From positions 36,940,908 to 37,004,907 of the forward strand of contig JAJKFL010000003.1 of NCBI GenBank assembly GCA_021186555.1: 64,000 nucleotides of DNA, given 5' to 3'. Both the position numbers and the translations under genes were made by a program. The notes beneath the pieces are model-generated. The model searched no databases and was not told where the DNA came from. It was given only the letters and a program-made list of their open reading frames with translations. Positions 45,296 to 59,314 of this stretch are shown here, piece by piece. Within the stretch, counting starts at the first letter, position 1. Each line of letters starts with the position of its first letter. Source of the DNA: Reticulitermes speratus. Taxonomy: Eukaryota; Arthropoda; Insecta; Blattodea; Rhinotermitidae.

Positions 45296-46712
45296 GGCAC
45301 CTCAGATCTCGCAATGTCACTACATATAAAACTTTATAAGTAGCAGACAGTATGTACTTTGATCTGACTTCACACTTTTTCGGCCTAGGACAGGGCTGGC
45401 GATTATCTTCCGAGGCCGCGTGCCCAAATTATGGATGATTTTCGGAGAAGATTTTTGGCATGTGGAAAATCTGAATGTACCAGCACTACATTTCCGATTA
45501 TTTAAAGTGACGTCTTAGCACCCGCGGAGGCTGTATGATTACGGAATGTACTGAACTGAGTTTCTAAACTGCAAATTATTTTAAACATAAGCTGTTCGAT
45601 TATTCTGTTACGGCAGAGCCAGTGAGATGGAAAATTCGATTCAATTATACAGGAAATGCCAGGAGAATCGGCCATACTTCGCGAGAATTTCTTACGTTCA
45701 TAGATGCGATACAACGAAACATACATTTACCCAAAGTGAATGGTTACGGAGATAATGAGGCGTGAAGAATGTGGTCTTGTCGCGGTACATAATGTGTTAT
45801 CTGTAAAGTGCATAGGTCCGCCCTTGAGCCATAGCCTAAGCAAGTTAAGTCATGCAAAGGGTTGTGAATTCTTGCAACCCTAAGGAAAATTTTGATGAAA
45901 TTAATACCAGTTCTGTAGGTGAATTAATGTCCTTATGTGACTGAAATGATAAGTACAAGTGTTAACATTACGTAAACTAAAAAGTTCTTATATATCGAGG
46001 ATTCCTGGGATGCACACTCACTGTTCACCAAATTACCCTATCACGCACATCAGACCCAGCTGTCACAAACCATCACACGCTAGTGCAATCGTGCCCTACG
46101 CATTCACAGATGCTAGGGTATTGAAGACCAAGGCTGTAACATCAGCTACACCTGTAATCCGTGTAGGCTGGGTCTTTTATCTGTGGCTACCATCAAATGA
46201 ATAAGAACTCTGTAGGGCACAGATTCTGCAGGGTACTGCGATGTGATATGATGTAGACACTTATGAATGAGTAGTATTTTTGCCGCTGTTACGTGTGTGG
46301 TTTTATGTACCTTGGGATGGGGGATGTGGTTGCTTTGTTTGAGGGTTGAGGTAGTTATATATGACATCTGGCTCTCCGGCATAACCGATATCTATACTAT
46401 ATGACTGTGGCTGATATTGCCGGTGCGTCGTACTCGATTATAACTGCCGGTTGGGGTAATTAAATTTGTCTTGTCAATGTGAAGTAGCTTGATTCTGTCT
46501 AATTTGTATAGAAGATATATTCCGTGCCATCAATGAACGTTATGCACATGTGCAATAATCTGCCTAAGTACTCGAAGTAACCAAAGGGGTTGTGTTGCAG
46601 TTAAATTGCGGCTGTAATTGAAGTGCGCAATGTCCTCCATAAACTACCTAGTGCGACCTATGTTGTCAAACTTTATCAGTAAAAACCACTTCCGATTCCG
46701 GAGGTTGTCGTC

Positions 46713-46764
46713 ATGGCGGCAGGAGCTGGAGATGTGTCGAAACCTCGCGTTGTAATTTTAGGAG
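46713..46764 (+). CDS. SDR exon 1 with start codon
   Basis: ATG in TCGTCATGG, a good initiation context. Encodes '[17 protein letters not shown]' plus one base; donor GGAG|GTGGGC. The surrounding 46.4-46.75 kb is richer in CG than the rest, consistent with a promoter, but no core promoter element is evident. Confidence 0.85.
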
Positions 46765-49700
46765 GTGGGCATGAAAATTTAACTTTACGTGACACTGCGT
46801 GTAAGAACTTTAGTAGTATGTTGTAATATTTATTTGATATGTATTGTTTGGATTATCATTCCTGCATTATCATCAGTTTCTCTTTGATTCCCTGAATGCT
46901 TGCACGTATGAAGTTACTTTTGGTTACTGAATAAAACCACCAGTCTTAGTTGAGTAGAGCGTCCCGTGTTGATACTTCACCGAGGCTAGGGACACAGAAT
47001 TTTTTTCCTACGGAGTTGTGAAATTTATCTCGCTTTTATGCACGTACCCTTCGGCTGAATTACCTTTTATGACATATTCATTTGGTAACATGAAAAGACA
47101 ACGTGAAGGTCAAGAAGGATTAATGTATATGGTGAATCATATTATTCATTATGCAAAGTAGTATCTTTGTTTTAATTGAGATGTTACTTTAACATGCATC
47201 GTATTTTTAAGGACATGCATAACAAAAGGCTATTTATAGGTTCTGTGTTCAGTCTTCAGTTTTACTACTTGCAGGTTGTGGGTTCATTGGCAGAAACCTT
47301 GTACAGTACCTGATTGAAAATGACCTCGTATCAGCAGTGCGTGTAGTAGACAAAGTTCCACCACAAACTGCATGGCTCAATAACAAACACCAACAGTTGT
47401 TCAGCATTCCAAAAGTCCAGTTTACAAGTGCCAACCTAATAAATCCTGGTATGTGTTATGTTACTGTGATTACTATTAGTATAGATAAATACAGACTAGA
47501 GGGCACAGCTTTCATAGATACTTATTTCTCTTTACAGGAAAATAACAGCTGCATTGCTTATATATTTTTAATTATGTGTGTTTAAATTGAATAGTTTGTG
47601 TGTTATTATAGAAGTGAGTAGTTTGAAGCTTGCTGCACCATGGGAGCTGGCTTGAGCCAGTGGTCTGGCAGTTGGTGAGTCACACATTGTAATATGACTC
47701 TGGAATTTATTTTATTCTGATTTTTGCTGGTACTGTATACAAAGCAGTCATTTTGGAGGTACCTGTAACACATTGAGCTTCTCAGGCAGAAGAATTGAAT
47801 GCTCTTCCCATTCACTGGGCTGTAGAGATTAAGACTGCTTCAGAATCAACTGGCCTTTAACCAGCACACTACAAATACAGTTCTTCTAGATCAGAGCAGG
47901 TGCTTGAAGTGCTGTCTGTTGTCAGGAATATGTGCAAACCTAGCACAGATTTTGTTGTTATTGAACAGAAAGGAAATGAAGCGAAATGCAGGTGCTTACC
48001 AAGGAGAAACTGGAAGAAATTTGTACTAGACTTGAACATTTTTCTTGAAAATCCCTCAAGACACCTTGCACAGGAGACCAGGGTGTCTGGTTTATTTTAG
48101 TTGTGAAAATGAACTTCAACATGTATGGCGGTTGGTCAGAAAATAAGTTTACAAGCTGTATGTTTTGGATTCTTTGTTTTCAACTGTAATGTGGATAGTT
48201 TTGATTTAATTATACTGCAGTCCCATTACATTTCCACATAGTGCCTGCTGCAATTGAGGAACATATCATGTTGGACAAGCTTTTCTGTTCTATGTCGATA
48301 GAAGTCCATGTCCTGTGTTATCAGCCTCCGTGTCAAAACTGTTTCATTGTTGTGATCATATGTACATCTGTGGTCACCAAGATTTTGCCTCAGCATTGGA
48401 AACGGGTGATAACTGCTGAGTGATGAATTTCCCTGATATAGTCCCAATTGTTGTAGTTCCTGTAGTTATGAAATTATACACCACGTTTACTTGTTTTCTG
48501 GTGCCATCATAAATCTAAATGGTTCCAGTCATAAAAACAAATATTTTCGGTGTCTGCTGTGATCTGGGTAGGTTTTACGTGTACTGTGTTAGGCTGTAGG
48601 TGTGTCATTTCCACTTGCTGTCCACTGCAGCTTGACAGGTTGGGAGGAGCATCCTACTCTTCTTCCACCTGATAGGGTGTGCAACATGGGAGAAGCTCTG
48701 AGGTGATCACACTTTACAATGGGAGGTTGGGAGCTCAGGAATTGGTACCATATGTGTGTGATATAGGGATGTTGAACAAATGTTATATCCTTTCTTCCTT
48801 CCCATTCAAACTGTGGTTTTAGGGGTTTAGATGTAGTTCTGTCTTAAACAAATTTCTGATCGATTTTTAATAAATTTAATTTGTCTCTTTAGCCATTTCT
48901 GATTTTTACAGATTTTAGTACATTTTTAAAGAAATTCTTATTTTAATAGATTTCTTCATATCTGTGCTTGCTTCTGGGCCACACCAACTACATGCATTGT
49001 CACTTTTAACAGGTCTCAAGTACTTCAGGGGTGTGGTTCTGTGTTGCTGGGTGATGAGTGCCCGATGTTCGGAGACCATGTTAGGCACCAGTCGCCCACT
49101 GACATGGCACTACTTCCCAGAAGACTGGAGACCTCATTGACACTGCTGCAAAACCCAAAAAAACCTGAAGGTATCAAGTATTTCTGCAAATAAAATTGGG
49201 TATTAAATGGTAGGATGACAACACAAACTATGCTGCCCTTGGGGAAAATGTATTTTTTTAAGTCTCTAACATATATTGGGCTTCGTACTAATAATTGGAT
49301 CTGTTTTTTGTTTCAGCATCCTGCCAGTCTGCATTGTCAGTGGAGGAGGATGGTGGTTGGGATTATGTGATCAATTGTGCTTGTGAGACAAAATCAGGAC
49401 AAACTGACCCTGTCTACAAAGAAGGAATTTTGAAACTTAGTCTCAACTGTGCCACTGAGGCAGCCAAACTGAATGTCAAGAGGTTTGTTGAGGTTTCCTC
49501 AGGGCACATGTGTTCCTCCAATAAGGTTGGTTTTGTGTATGTACTGCCTTTCAACCAATTCCTCCATCCTGATTTCCAGTTGGAAAAATTTCACTTATGC
49601 ACAAAATTAATTTTGCCTACTAGTAAGCATTAGTTGGTGCAAGTGGGGGAAGAAATGCTGTTTGCTGTGCTGTATCAATGATGTCATACCTAACACAGTG

Positions 49701-52700
49701 TTAGTTCTGCCCACTTGACTCCTGCCAAGTTCTCCTTCATTTTTGTGTGGCTTGCATTTTCACACGATGCTCATCCCTCAGTCATTTCAAACAGTTGGAG
49801 TATCTTAAGATTTTTTATGTATACATGCATATACTTTTTTGGCAAAAGGAAGAAATAAGAATTTTCCTAATAAGGTTCTGGAACAAAATACTACTGTTTA
49901 ATAAACACATTTGAAACTTTCATAAACATGTTGTTCTTGCCTGAATTGAAATGGATTGAGTTTATATATTCTGGAGGAACAAAGAGAACAGTTTAACACA
50001 GGAGTATAAATGACTTTTTGAGCCTGCATTCCTTGTTTTATAGGTAAAGATGAGCTTATTGTGTGCTGGTAGTCTGTGTGTTCATGTCAAGCACCCCTCT
50101 TATAACTCTTCAACAAAGTGGTGGAATGTTGTAAAGATATGTACAAACAACATGCCATCTAGAGCCTAATGACATAGATGATATTTTTAAAGGGTATGTT
50201 CATATCTAGAAATTTTGATCAGGAACTAACTTGTTGCTTTAAACAAGGTGTGAGTAGACTTTTCACAAGAGGGTTCTAAGTTTGTAAGAAAGCTGGTGAG
50301 GGTGGAACATAATGTCTTTCCCATCGAATGACAGTTGTCAGTTAATTTAAGACTCTCATTTCCTAGCTATTTTTGTTTTCTTTGAAAACAGCCTGGCCTT
50401 TTAGCCAATAGGACACATATGCGTTACAAGTTCCAGACAGTGAAATGTCATCCAGTTAGGTGTCGTTTCCAAAATAATTGCATCGATTACAGTGGCACCT
50501 CGGTATTAGACAGAACATCAGGATACATGGACTGCCTTGAAAAGGAAGCAGTTGAAATGCCCCTGAACAAGAATTGTTTTAACAGAGACTGTGGCTTCAT
50601 ATTGAGCCAGGCATGGTAACCTCTGACCAGCATGTTAATGAAGGTGAAAGCAGGACCAAGCAGAGCAGGTACTTGACTCTGCCCACCAACCTTCTTGTCT
50701 CGCCACCAGTTATAATGGGCAGGTATATCATGACACGGACAGACTTCGGAGGTAGCCATTTCCCTGATGATTAAGACAGAGATGGTCTTCAAAATGTTGG
50801 TTTACTCGCCATTCAACCACCTGACATGGCTGCTAGCCCGAGAATAATTTGTTTCTAAGTATATGTTTGTGTCAAGTAGTCCATTCATCCACCCAACAGA
50901 TTAGCATCTGTCTTATGTTTGGGAGGCATCTAGTTAAATTCTCAGCTCCAGTACAGGCAATGTCAAGATTCACTGTTTCCTTCTCTCCTTCATGTCATTG
51001 GTGATGATAATACTATCAAATAAGGCACAGCTAGTAACTACATATCCTTTCCACTTCACAATTTATGATCACCTTCACATTGTCTTTCTGTGCTGTATAA
51101 CCTCGTGCATTTGAAACAGCTTCTTTAGACATGTTAAGAATTATTTGTACAAGCATATCCCAGACTGCTTTGTCCTTGCACGTTTTTGGTCTTTAAAAAT
51201 ACTGACATCTCAAATCAATAAACTGTAGGTGTGAAATAGACATTGAGCGGTGTGTTTCTGTTTGGTTCCCATGCACACATGTCTGTGCACATGAATACAA
51301 ACACTCACATTTTGTTGTACAGAAATCCTGAAGTTCTGTTCTCTGCCCACAAATTTATTTTTATAAATGTTAAGAAGGCTTGTGTCACTACAGATTGCAC
51401 TAAAGGCACTGAAAAATTAAGAAATTAAGCCATGCAAACTTCATAACTTTAATTAATTTTAATTAATACATCAGCTAACATACACACTTAATAAAATACA
51501 ATTCATGACAAGTATTAAACTCCTACATGTTTAGGCACCAGGTTGCCATACTGCCAGAGGATGGCACCCCAGTGCTGAAACATGTAGGAGTTCAATACTT
51601 GTCATGAATTGCATTTTATTAAGTGCGTATGTTGGTTGTTGTATTAATTGTAAGAATATGCATGGTATGAGTAACATAAAATTCATAAATTTATTTCCAG
51701 TGGTATACACGTGGCATATCAGAAACTCTATAATATTAGGTAATGTTTGTGGTGTAATTTATGTATAAAGTTACAGATATACTTTTTCTGCTTTTTTGCT
51801 GCTGTTATTCTGTTTTTCATGTGAACTATATTGCATATATGCTTGTCTTTTTGTATATTCTTAACCCACATATGTTATGTATAAGATGTTGCCATATTGA
51901 TAACAATCTGTTACACAAGTCTGTATATTTCATTATTATTATTTCTGCTTGATTTATTGAAAACTTAGTATTTAACCTGGTCCTTCACATCACAGTGAGG
52001 GTACACTGAAGTGACAGAAAAGTCTGTGTGCAATTGGAAAATGTAGAAATGAATCAGGTATGTAAGGTTTCAGCCTGAACTGCAAATTAAAACAAATTGT
52101 GGTGTCACAAGTTTTATTTTTAATTAATGAACTAACTCCATGGAGCAGAACCCTTCTTGAGAAGCCAACAGGTCCTCAGCTAGTCAAGAAATTCTCTGCA
52201 TTTTATGGAACCTGAAGGTTCATTAATACATTCACAAGAGCCCACCACCTGTCCCTATCCTGATCCATATCAATCCAGTCCATACCCCCTCATCCCACTT
52301 CTTGAAGATCCATTTTAATATTATCCTCCCATCTATGCCTGGGTCTTCCAAGTGGTCTCCTTTCTTCAGGTCTCCCCACCAAAATCCTGTATGCACCTCT
52401 CCCCTCACCCATACATGCTACATGCCCTGCCTACCTCATTCTTCTTGATTTGATCACCAAAATAATATTTGGTGATGAGTACAGATCATAGGCTTTCTTG
52501 AAGTCTATAAATAGCTGATGCACTGCCTCATTGTATTCCCAATTTTCCTCAAGTATTTAATGAATGCAGAATATATGATCAGTAGTCAACCTGTTACATC
52601 TAAATCCGCACTGATGATCCCCAATAATTTCCTCTGCATATGGAGTTAACCTTGACAGAAGGATGTTGGATAGAATCTTGTGTGTGGTTGACAAAAGTGA

Positions 52701-55225
52701 TATGCCTTGATAATTACTGCAGTCTGTTTTATCACCCTTCTTATAAATAGGTACAATGATTGACTCCTTCCACTGCTCAGGCAATTCCTCTTTATTCCAA
52801 ATAGAATTAATAAGTTTATGAATCTCAGAACGAATTGTCCTACCTCCTGCTTTAATCAGTTCTGCTGGAATTTGATCAATACCTGGTGATTTGTACCTTT
52901 TTAGCTTTTTAATAGCCATCTCAACTTCAGAGGCACTCGGCTCAGGCACTAGTGGCTCTGCTGAATGTATTAAGTCTGCCTAACATCATTAACCCCATGT
53001 ACATTCACTATCTGAAAGAAATGATTCCTCCACCTAGCCAAGATACTGTGGGAGTCTGCAACCAGATCACCCTTCTCATCCTTTACTACATTAGTCCTAG
53101 GCTGGTAACCCTTCTTAAAGTCATTGATGCCCCTATACAAGGCTCTGATATTTTTGTTTTTACTGTTTGTTTGAAGTTCATTAATTTTAGCTTTTAGATA
53201 TTCCTTCTTTATGTTCCTGAAATGTTTACTAGCTTCACATCTTATTTGATTTTTAATGTGTGTGAAAAATAATTTGTGTAGGTTCCCCACAAAGAGGATG
53301 GGAAGTTAGAACCCTGGACATATGTTGCCAAGTTTAAGAGGCAGGTGGAAGAAGAGCTTCATAACATTGATGGCCTTCGCTTTACCGTAGTAAGGCCTGC
53401 TATTATATATGGAATTGGTGATCGACATGGCCTGGGTAGGTTTTTGTGTTGCGGAGAAAAATTTTCCATGTGTAGTTTTTATGCGTACGGAAGGTTGAAG
53501 TAAACCTTGATGAATGGCAGGAATGTTCGAAAATGTTCATGTTGGAGTATTCATTACATGAGACTGATGCAACAGCTGATGTCGTGACTGGCGTTTGTAT
53601 TATTAGTTTGGCATCACTAGAACTGTTAAACATGTCTTGTCATGTATAAAGCTGAATAAAACCTCTGGGAAGAACTTACAATACCCACTTTCTTCACATG
53701 CTTTGATTTATGCAGGGGTTGTTATGAATTATGATGTAATAGTTGTAAACGTTCATGATATTTATGTACTGTTTCTACAAGTACACATTTGTAATGTCTG
53801 AAATTTGATATCACCTCAGGTGCCTATATGTATATTCACTGTTATCATTAATTATCAGAACTGTAATAAGGTTGTCATAATTAATGTTGAGGCACTGGCA
53901 CCACAACCCCATTGTTCATTGATATACAGTCATTCAACAACTCAGCTGTAACAGTATGCTTCTTACAAACCACATCAGTATGTGCATGTTGAGGCAGCTG
54001 TTGGTACACTGCTTGTCACTGTTAAGTAAGCAAATTACTTCATAGAATTCTAGCTGCTTTCTGAAATCAGTTATTTGAAAGAGTGTTTTTGCTGAGACAA
54101 AAAAAACAACAGTGGTGTTCTTACCACACATTATACAGTTTAGTAAGACATTTTGAGTGATTTTATATGAACATGAAAATGTCATGCCCTTTGATAGCAT
54201 GTGTAAGGATAGCTAATTAAAAAAAGTGGGAGTGATTTTGTAAAGTGTGAAAACTAAAAGAGGTGGAAAAACAGAAAGTACAAAAGAGTAGGATTTGTGA
54301 TTAGCAGAGAGTGTTGAAACAGATGGTAGGAGTTCTGAGATTGATATATGTATTATTGTGACAATGGTGAAACTGAGAAAGAACTGTGTGTGTGTGACAG
54401 CCTTGAAAGGTACCGTTTATCTGTGTCTGTTTTTTGAGGTATGTGTTAGAAGTATGAAGTTTTGATCGTGTGCCATGGCGCCTTCATTTTCAGCTGATCA
54501 GTTGTCAGCTACCAGGGGGTTGATCTTGTCCCAGGTATGCTGATAAAAGAAGCCTAATACATATGCAGTGTCTTGAGAAAGTGGGGACTGTTCAGTGTTC
54601 ATACTAGGCACAGAATAGCTGCCTGTGGCTCAGTTAATTATATCAAGAATGTGGATGTTTAAGTTCAGGTTTGATAAGCTTGTATTGTTGCATCACCACT
54701 GTGTACTTACTACAAATTATAGTTACTAAACAACTAGCATGTGTACATGATAAATTAAATTTGGGATAAACAAATTTATTCCACTCATTTTGGGATAAAT
54801 TTATTTCACTCAGGTACGTGTTTTGGCCTTGCGGGGCCATCTGCATGGAGAACTTTATTAGTGGAAATTACTGAGGTATGGAATAGTTGTGTCCTCAGGT
54901 TAGGTGCCCTGTTACATATTATTTAAAATGTCCCTATTTGTGTCCGTGTATTGTCTCTGATGGGAATGTTTCTGTGTCAGTGATATTATCATAGATATGT
55001 ATAACATACAGTAAAAACATTACTGCAAACTTTGTTGATCTGCTGTGTTAGTGTAATGCAGTTTTCATATATTAAGTGTCCAGATTCACTGTATATTATT
55101 GTTGGAGTGTCTGAATATTTGGTATATGGTATGGGGCTGATGTGTACTTCATAGTCATAACAATGTCATAGTTCAGGTTAAATGTCTGAATTTATATACA
55201 AAGTTTATTATGTGATGTGCAGATG

Positions 55226-55256
<31 letters not shown>

Positions 55257-55998
55257 GCGTGTGTGTGTGGGCTATAATGGCTTGAATAAGCTAAAAGTTT
55301 TAAGTGGTGGCACATTAATTTAAATTTCTTGGTAGTTTTCACACTTGTAAAGGAAATAAAAATTTAATGTTGCCATAAGCAGTTATGATCTTTAATGAAT
55401 TGGTTTATTCCAAATTTATTTTGTTGTGTATACTGTGTTGGTTTTTTTGTTATCAATTATGATTCAGGTTTGATATTCTTGAAATTTTCGTAGAAACTTC
55501 AAATGGATTATTGGCTTCTGTTTGTTACTAGTCTTAAGATTTGAATTCACCAGGCATATTATTCCTTTGTTAGCTGTGAGGAGAATAATATATTTTATAT
55601 GTGTTTCAGTGCCACGTCTTGTTATTGGTGCAGTGTACAAACATCTAGGTGAGATGATGAAACTTCTCTGGGGCAAAGACCTGAAGATGAATACAGTTCA
55701 TGTGATTGACCTGTGTCGTGCTATCTGGCACTTGGCATTACAAGATGATACAGTCTCTCAAATTTATAATGTGGTGGACAAAGGTGACTCTACACAAGGA
55801 ATGATCAGCAATCTGATATCTGAGATATTCAACATTAACCATGATTACTGGGGCTCTGTAAGCTTATCACTGTGTAAGGTTAGTAGTTACTCAGAACTTG
55901 GGTACCATTTGGGGAATGTGTTATACTGTTTGTCAGTTTTTGGTTGTAATTGTTCAGTGTGAACAGCATTGTATGTAGGAAAGTAGCAAATGCTATGC

Positions 55999-56031
<33 letters not shown>

Positions 56032-59000
56032 ACATGTGTGTCAGCTGAAGTATATTTTTTTAATTCAACATTTCTTTGTATGTCTGTTGATAACATTCAA
56101 GAGGGAGAAGGTAAAGTGACCCAAGGTATAACGTGTGGTTGTAGTTCCTGTCACCTCATTTTGCACCTGGGTACAGAATTCAAGGGAATGGTAAAGTAAA
56201 AAGTATATTAATTTTCATGTGTTGAGTAGGTTTGTGGCCCACTGAACTAATAAATATGCAGCAACCTACAGAAATAAAAGTATTAATAATAGGAGAAAAG
56301 TGTGTGCAATTAATATTCATCCATTATCAGCTGACGACCGGTTAGCTTCTCAAGAAGGACTCTGCTCCATGGTAGTTAGTTAGTTAGTTAGTTAGTTAGT
56401 CCAGTATCATTTATTTAATATCATACCTACATACAAAAACAAGAAATATGAAAGGTAAGCTGTATTCAACTTGAAGGAAGTTAAATTACAGTAGTTGCGT
56501 ACATTTTGTGTAGCTGAAGAGGTAGCTTTACTCATATCAAGTGGAACGTACTAAAACAAACTGGCAAGTATAGCTGTGTCACTTGGCATTTTGTTGCTCC
56601 TGGTGCTAATCAGTTGGAAGACTCTGTAATATTTCACTGCTGAGAACGCGTTTTTTTTAAGGTGTCAAGGATAATTTCAGTGGTGTTTTTAGTCTGCTTG
56701 TAATACCTGACGTCACAATGATATCTGTGAAGGCGCATTCGCAAAATTGCAAAAAGCGACTTATTAGCTTTGTCATGTCTTGTCCATCCATCCATCTGCC
56801 ACATGCAGCACCTGTGCTCGCACTGAAAGATTTCATGAAATTTGATATTACAGTATTTTTTGAAAATCTGTCAAGAAAATTCAAGTGTCATTAAAATCTG
56901 ACAAGAATAATGGGTACTTTACATGAAGACCTACATATACATGTATGATAATGTCTTGCTGAATACTTAGAATGAGAAATGTTTCAGACAAAAGTTGTAG
57001 AGAAAATCGAAAACACAGACTTTTTGTTCAGTAACTTTTTTTTTCCAAAAATTGTGCCGTTTATGAGGTAATGTGGAAAAATATGGTAGAACCAGACAGG
57101 CCACATGTGACAATATAATGCTGCTTAGAAAAGATGTGATTTGCATGCCAGATAACTAAGGCAAGAATACAGACACATTTATAATATTTAATATTCATTG
57201 CTTCATAATTGATTAATTCCATCTGATTTTGTAAAATGCTTTAAGGCAATGCTTACAAACACTGAAAAACTGCGCAATGACTTATCTGTCATTATGATCT
57301 GTTCAACCAAATTAGATATCTAAAGAGAGCCATGAGCAAATGAACATTCTTTTGTTTGAATGCTGCATTGGGCACTTTACATGATGATCTACATTTTGTT
57401 GTTGCTGGCAACATAAATTTTCTGTAACAGTATTGTTGTGCAACACTCAATACTTTTGTAAGTTGACAGTGACATGTAGCTCAGCAGCACACAAAGAATG
57501 CACTGTTGTTTTTCCACCACAACAATGGTTACGTGAACGTGCCACAATGTTACGTTACATGTACATTGCCTATCTTGTTATTTTCAACAGTGTTTATCAT
57601 TTTCCATGTTTGTAGCTGGACATGGCCACTTTAGTAGATGAAGTAAATGACAAGCACCTTGGACCTTGGGCAGAGGCTTGCACTCAGAGTGGAGTGGAAA
57701 ATACGCCATTAACTCCATATATTGACCAAGAGCTGCTATATAATAAACATCTGTACCTGGATCCCAGTAAGCTCGAGAGCACTGGATTTTCATGGCAAGT
57801 GCCTCACATTACCCGAGATAAACTGCAGGAGGTGAGTGTGGAAGAGCAATGAAATTTCATCTCATATTTGTGTTTAACCTTTAGCATATGGCTTTTTACA
57901 TACCACCTTATGTCTAGGGCATTTTTTGATCAAATAGCTATTTGTGATGCTGTTCATATTATGTTATTTTTTCATACATTTTTAAGCTAAGAAGTTTGAG
58001 TGAATTCATTTACCTGTGCCCCAAGTTTTGAAACACTCCTCCTATTTTGATGCATCTTAGTTCATGATATTTCTTGAATTTGTTTCTTTTCACTTTATGT
58101 TTGAGATGCTGGAAATATTCTTTACAGAAATCTGCATATATATATGAGGTGTACTGTACACAGTGTATGCCACTAAACTTGTAGACTGTACATAGTAATT
58201 TTTATATTGTATATACCCTGCATTTTATTGTAAGTCTAACTTTTTACATCCAAGTATACTTGGATGTAAAAAGTTCTTGTAATTCTCTGCTGAAAACCCT
58301 TTGAAGATGGCAACTCGTTTGCTGAAACATATGTAGGGGGCTCAAATACATTGTATATATGTCAGTAATCTTGTACATTTGTTGGTTGGTATTAGATGTA
58401 CATAGTATGTTTCATCAGGTCTTGTTTGTGGGTGGTTAGAGTTGTGGTTTGTGTTCAATCGTGGGCTTCAAAGGTGTGAGGGGAAAACCAGTCATAGATT
58501 CAGTGATGACTGTTTCTCAAATTGGTTAGTGCAGAATGGGACCAGTGGCAAGTCTTTCATTCAGGTAAACCATGAGAAATTGCTTATGTTGCTATTCATT
58601 TTTATTTCTTTTCAATATTCATAACCAGAAATCAGTAGAAAATTATTTCAGTAAATAAGTTTATGTCCCTCTTCCACTCAACAGTTCAGTTTCTTGCCTG
58701 TCAGAAGCAAAATGTGAGGAAATGGCACTGGAACACTGCAGGATGTTCAGTTCCACATGTTTTATTCTGTGAACACAGTTTTGATACTTCAAGTGCCTGA
58801 ATGGCAGACAAGCTTACACAAGCTGAGTTTGTGTTTTTCAGTGTGCAGGCACACAATCAGTGTTCCTCACTGTATTTGTTGAAATGTACAATTTATGAAG
58901 TTTCTCACTGTGCTAATTTCTGCAGCCTCCTATTACTTCCTCCCTCTTAGGTACAAATATTCTCAGTATCCTGGGCTTGAATGCTTTCAGTCTCTTTGTC

Positions 59001-59232
59001 CCTTTGTGTGAAATTCTAATGTATTTGTAATTATTTTATTTGATGACACTGTCACTAACTCGGAGGTTGTGGGAAGAAGCAGTCATGGCCTTCTGTAAAA
59101 TAGTCACAGCAGTTGCCTGTGGGGACTAATGAAAAACATGAAACATTGGTCACAGTAGTTGGTATCATGGCCATAATTTGAGCTGTGCTTCTCCTGAATG
59201 CAAGTCAGCATTAATACTTGAGCTGACTTGTT

Positions 59233-59314
<82 letters not shown>

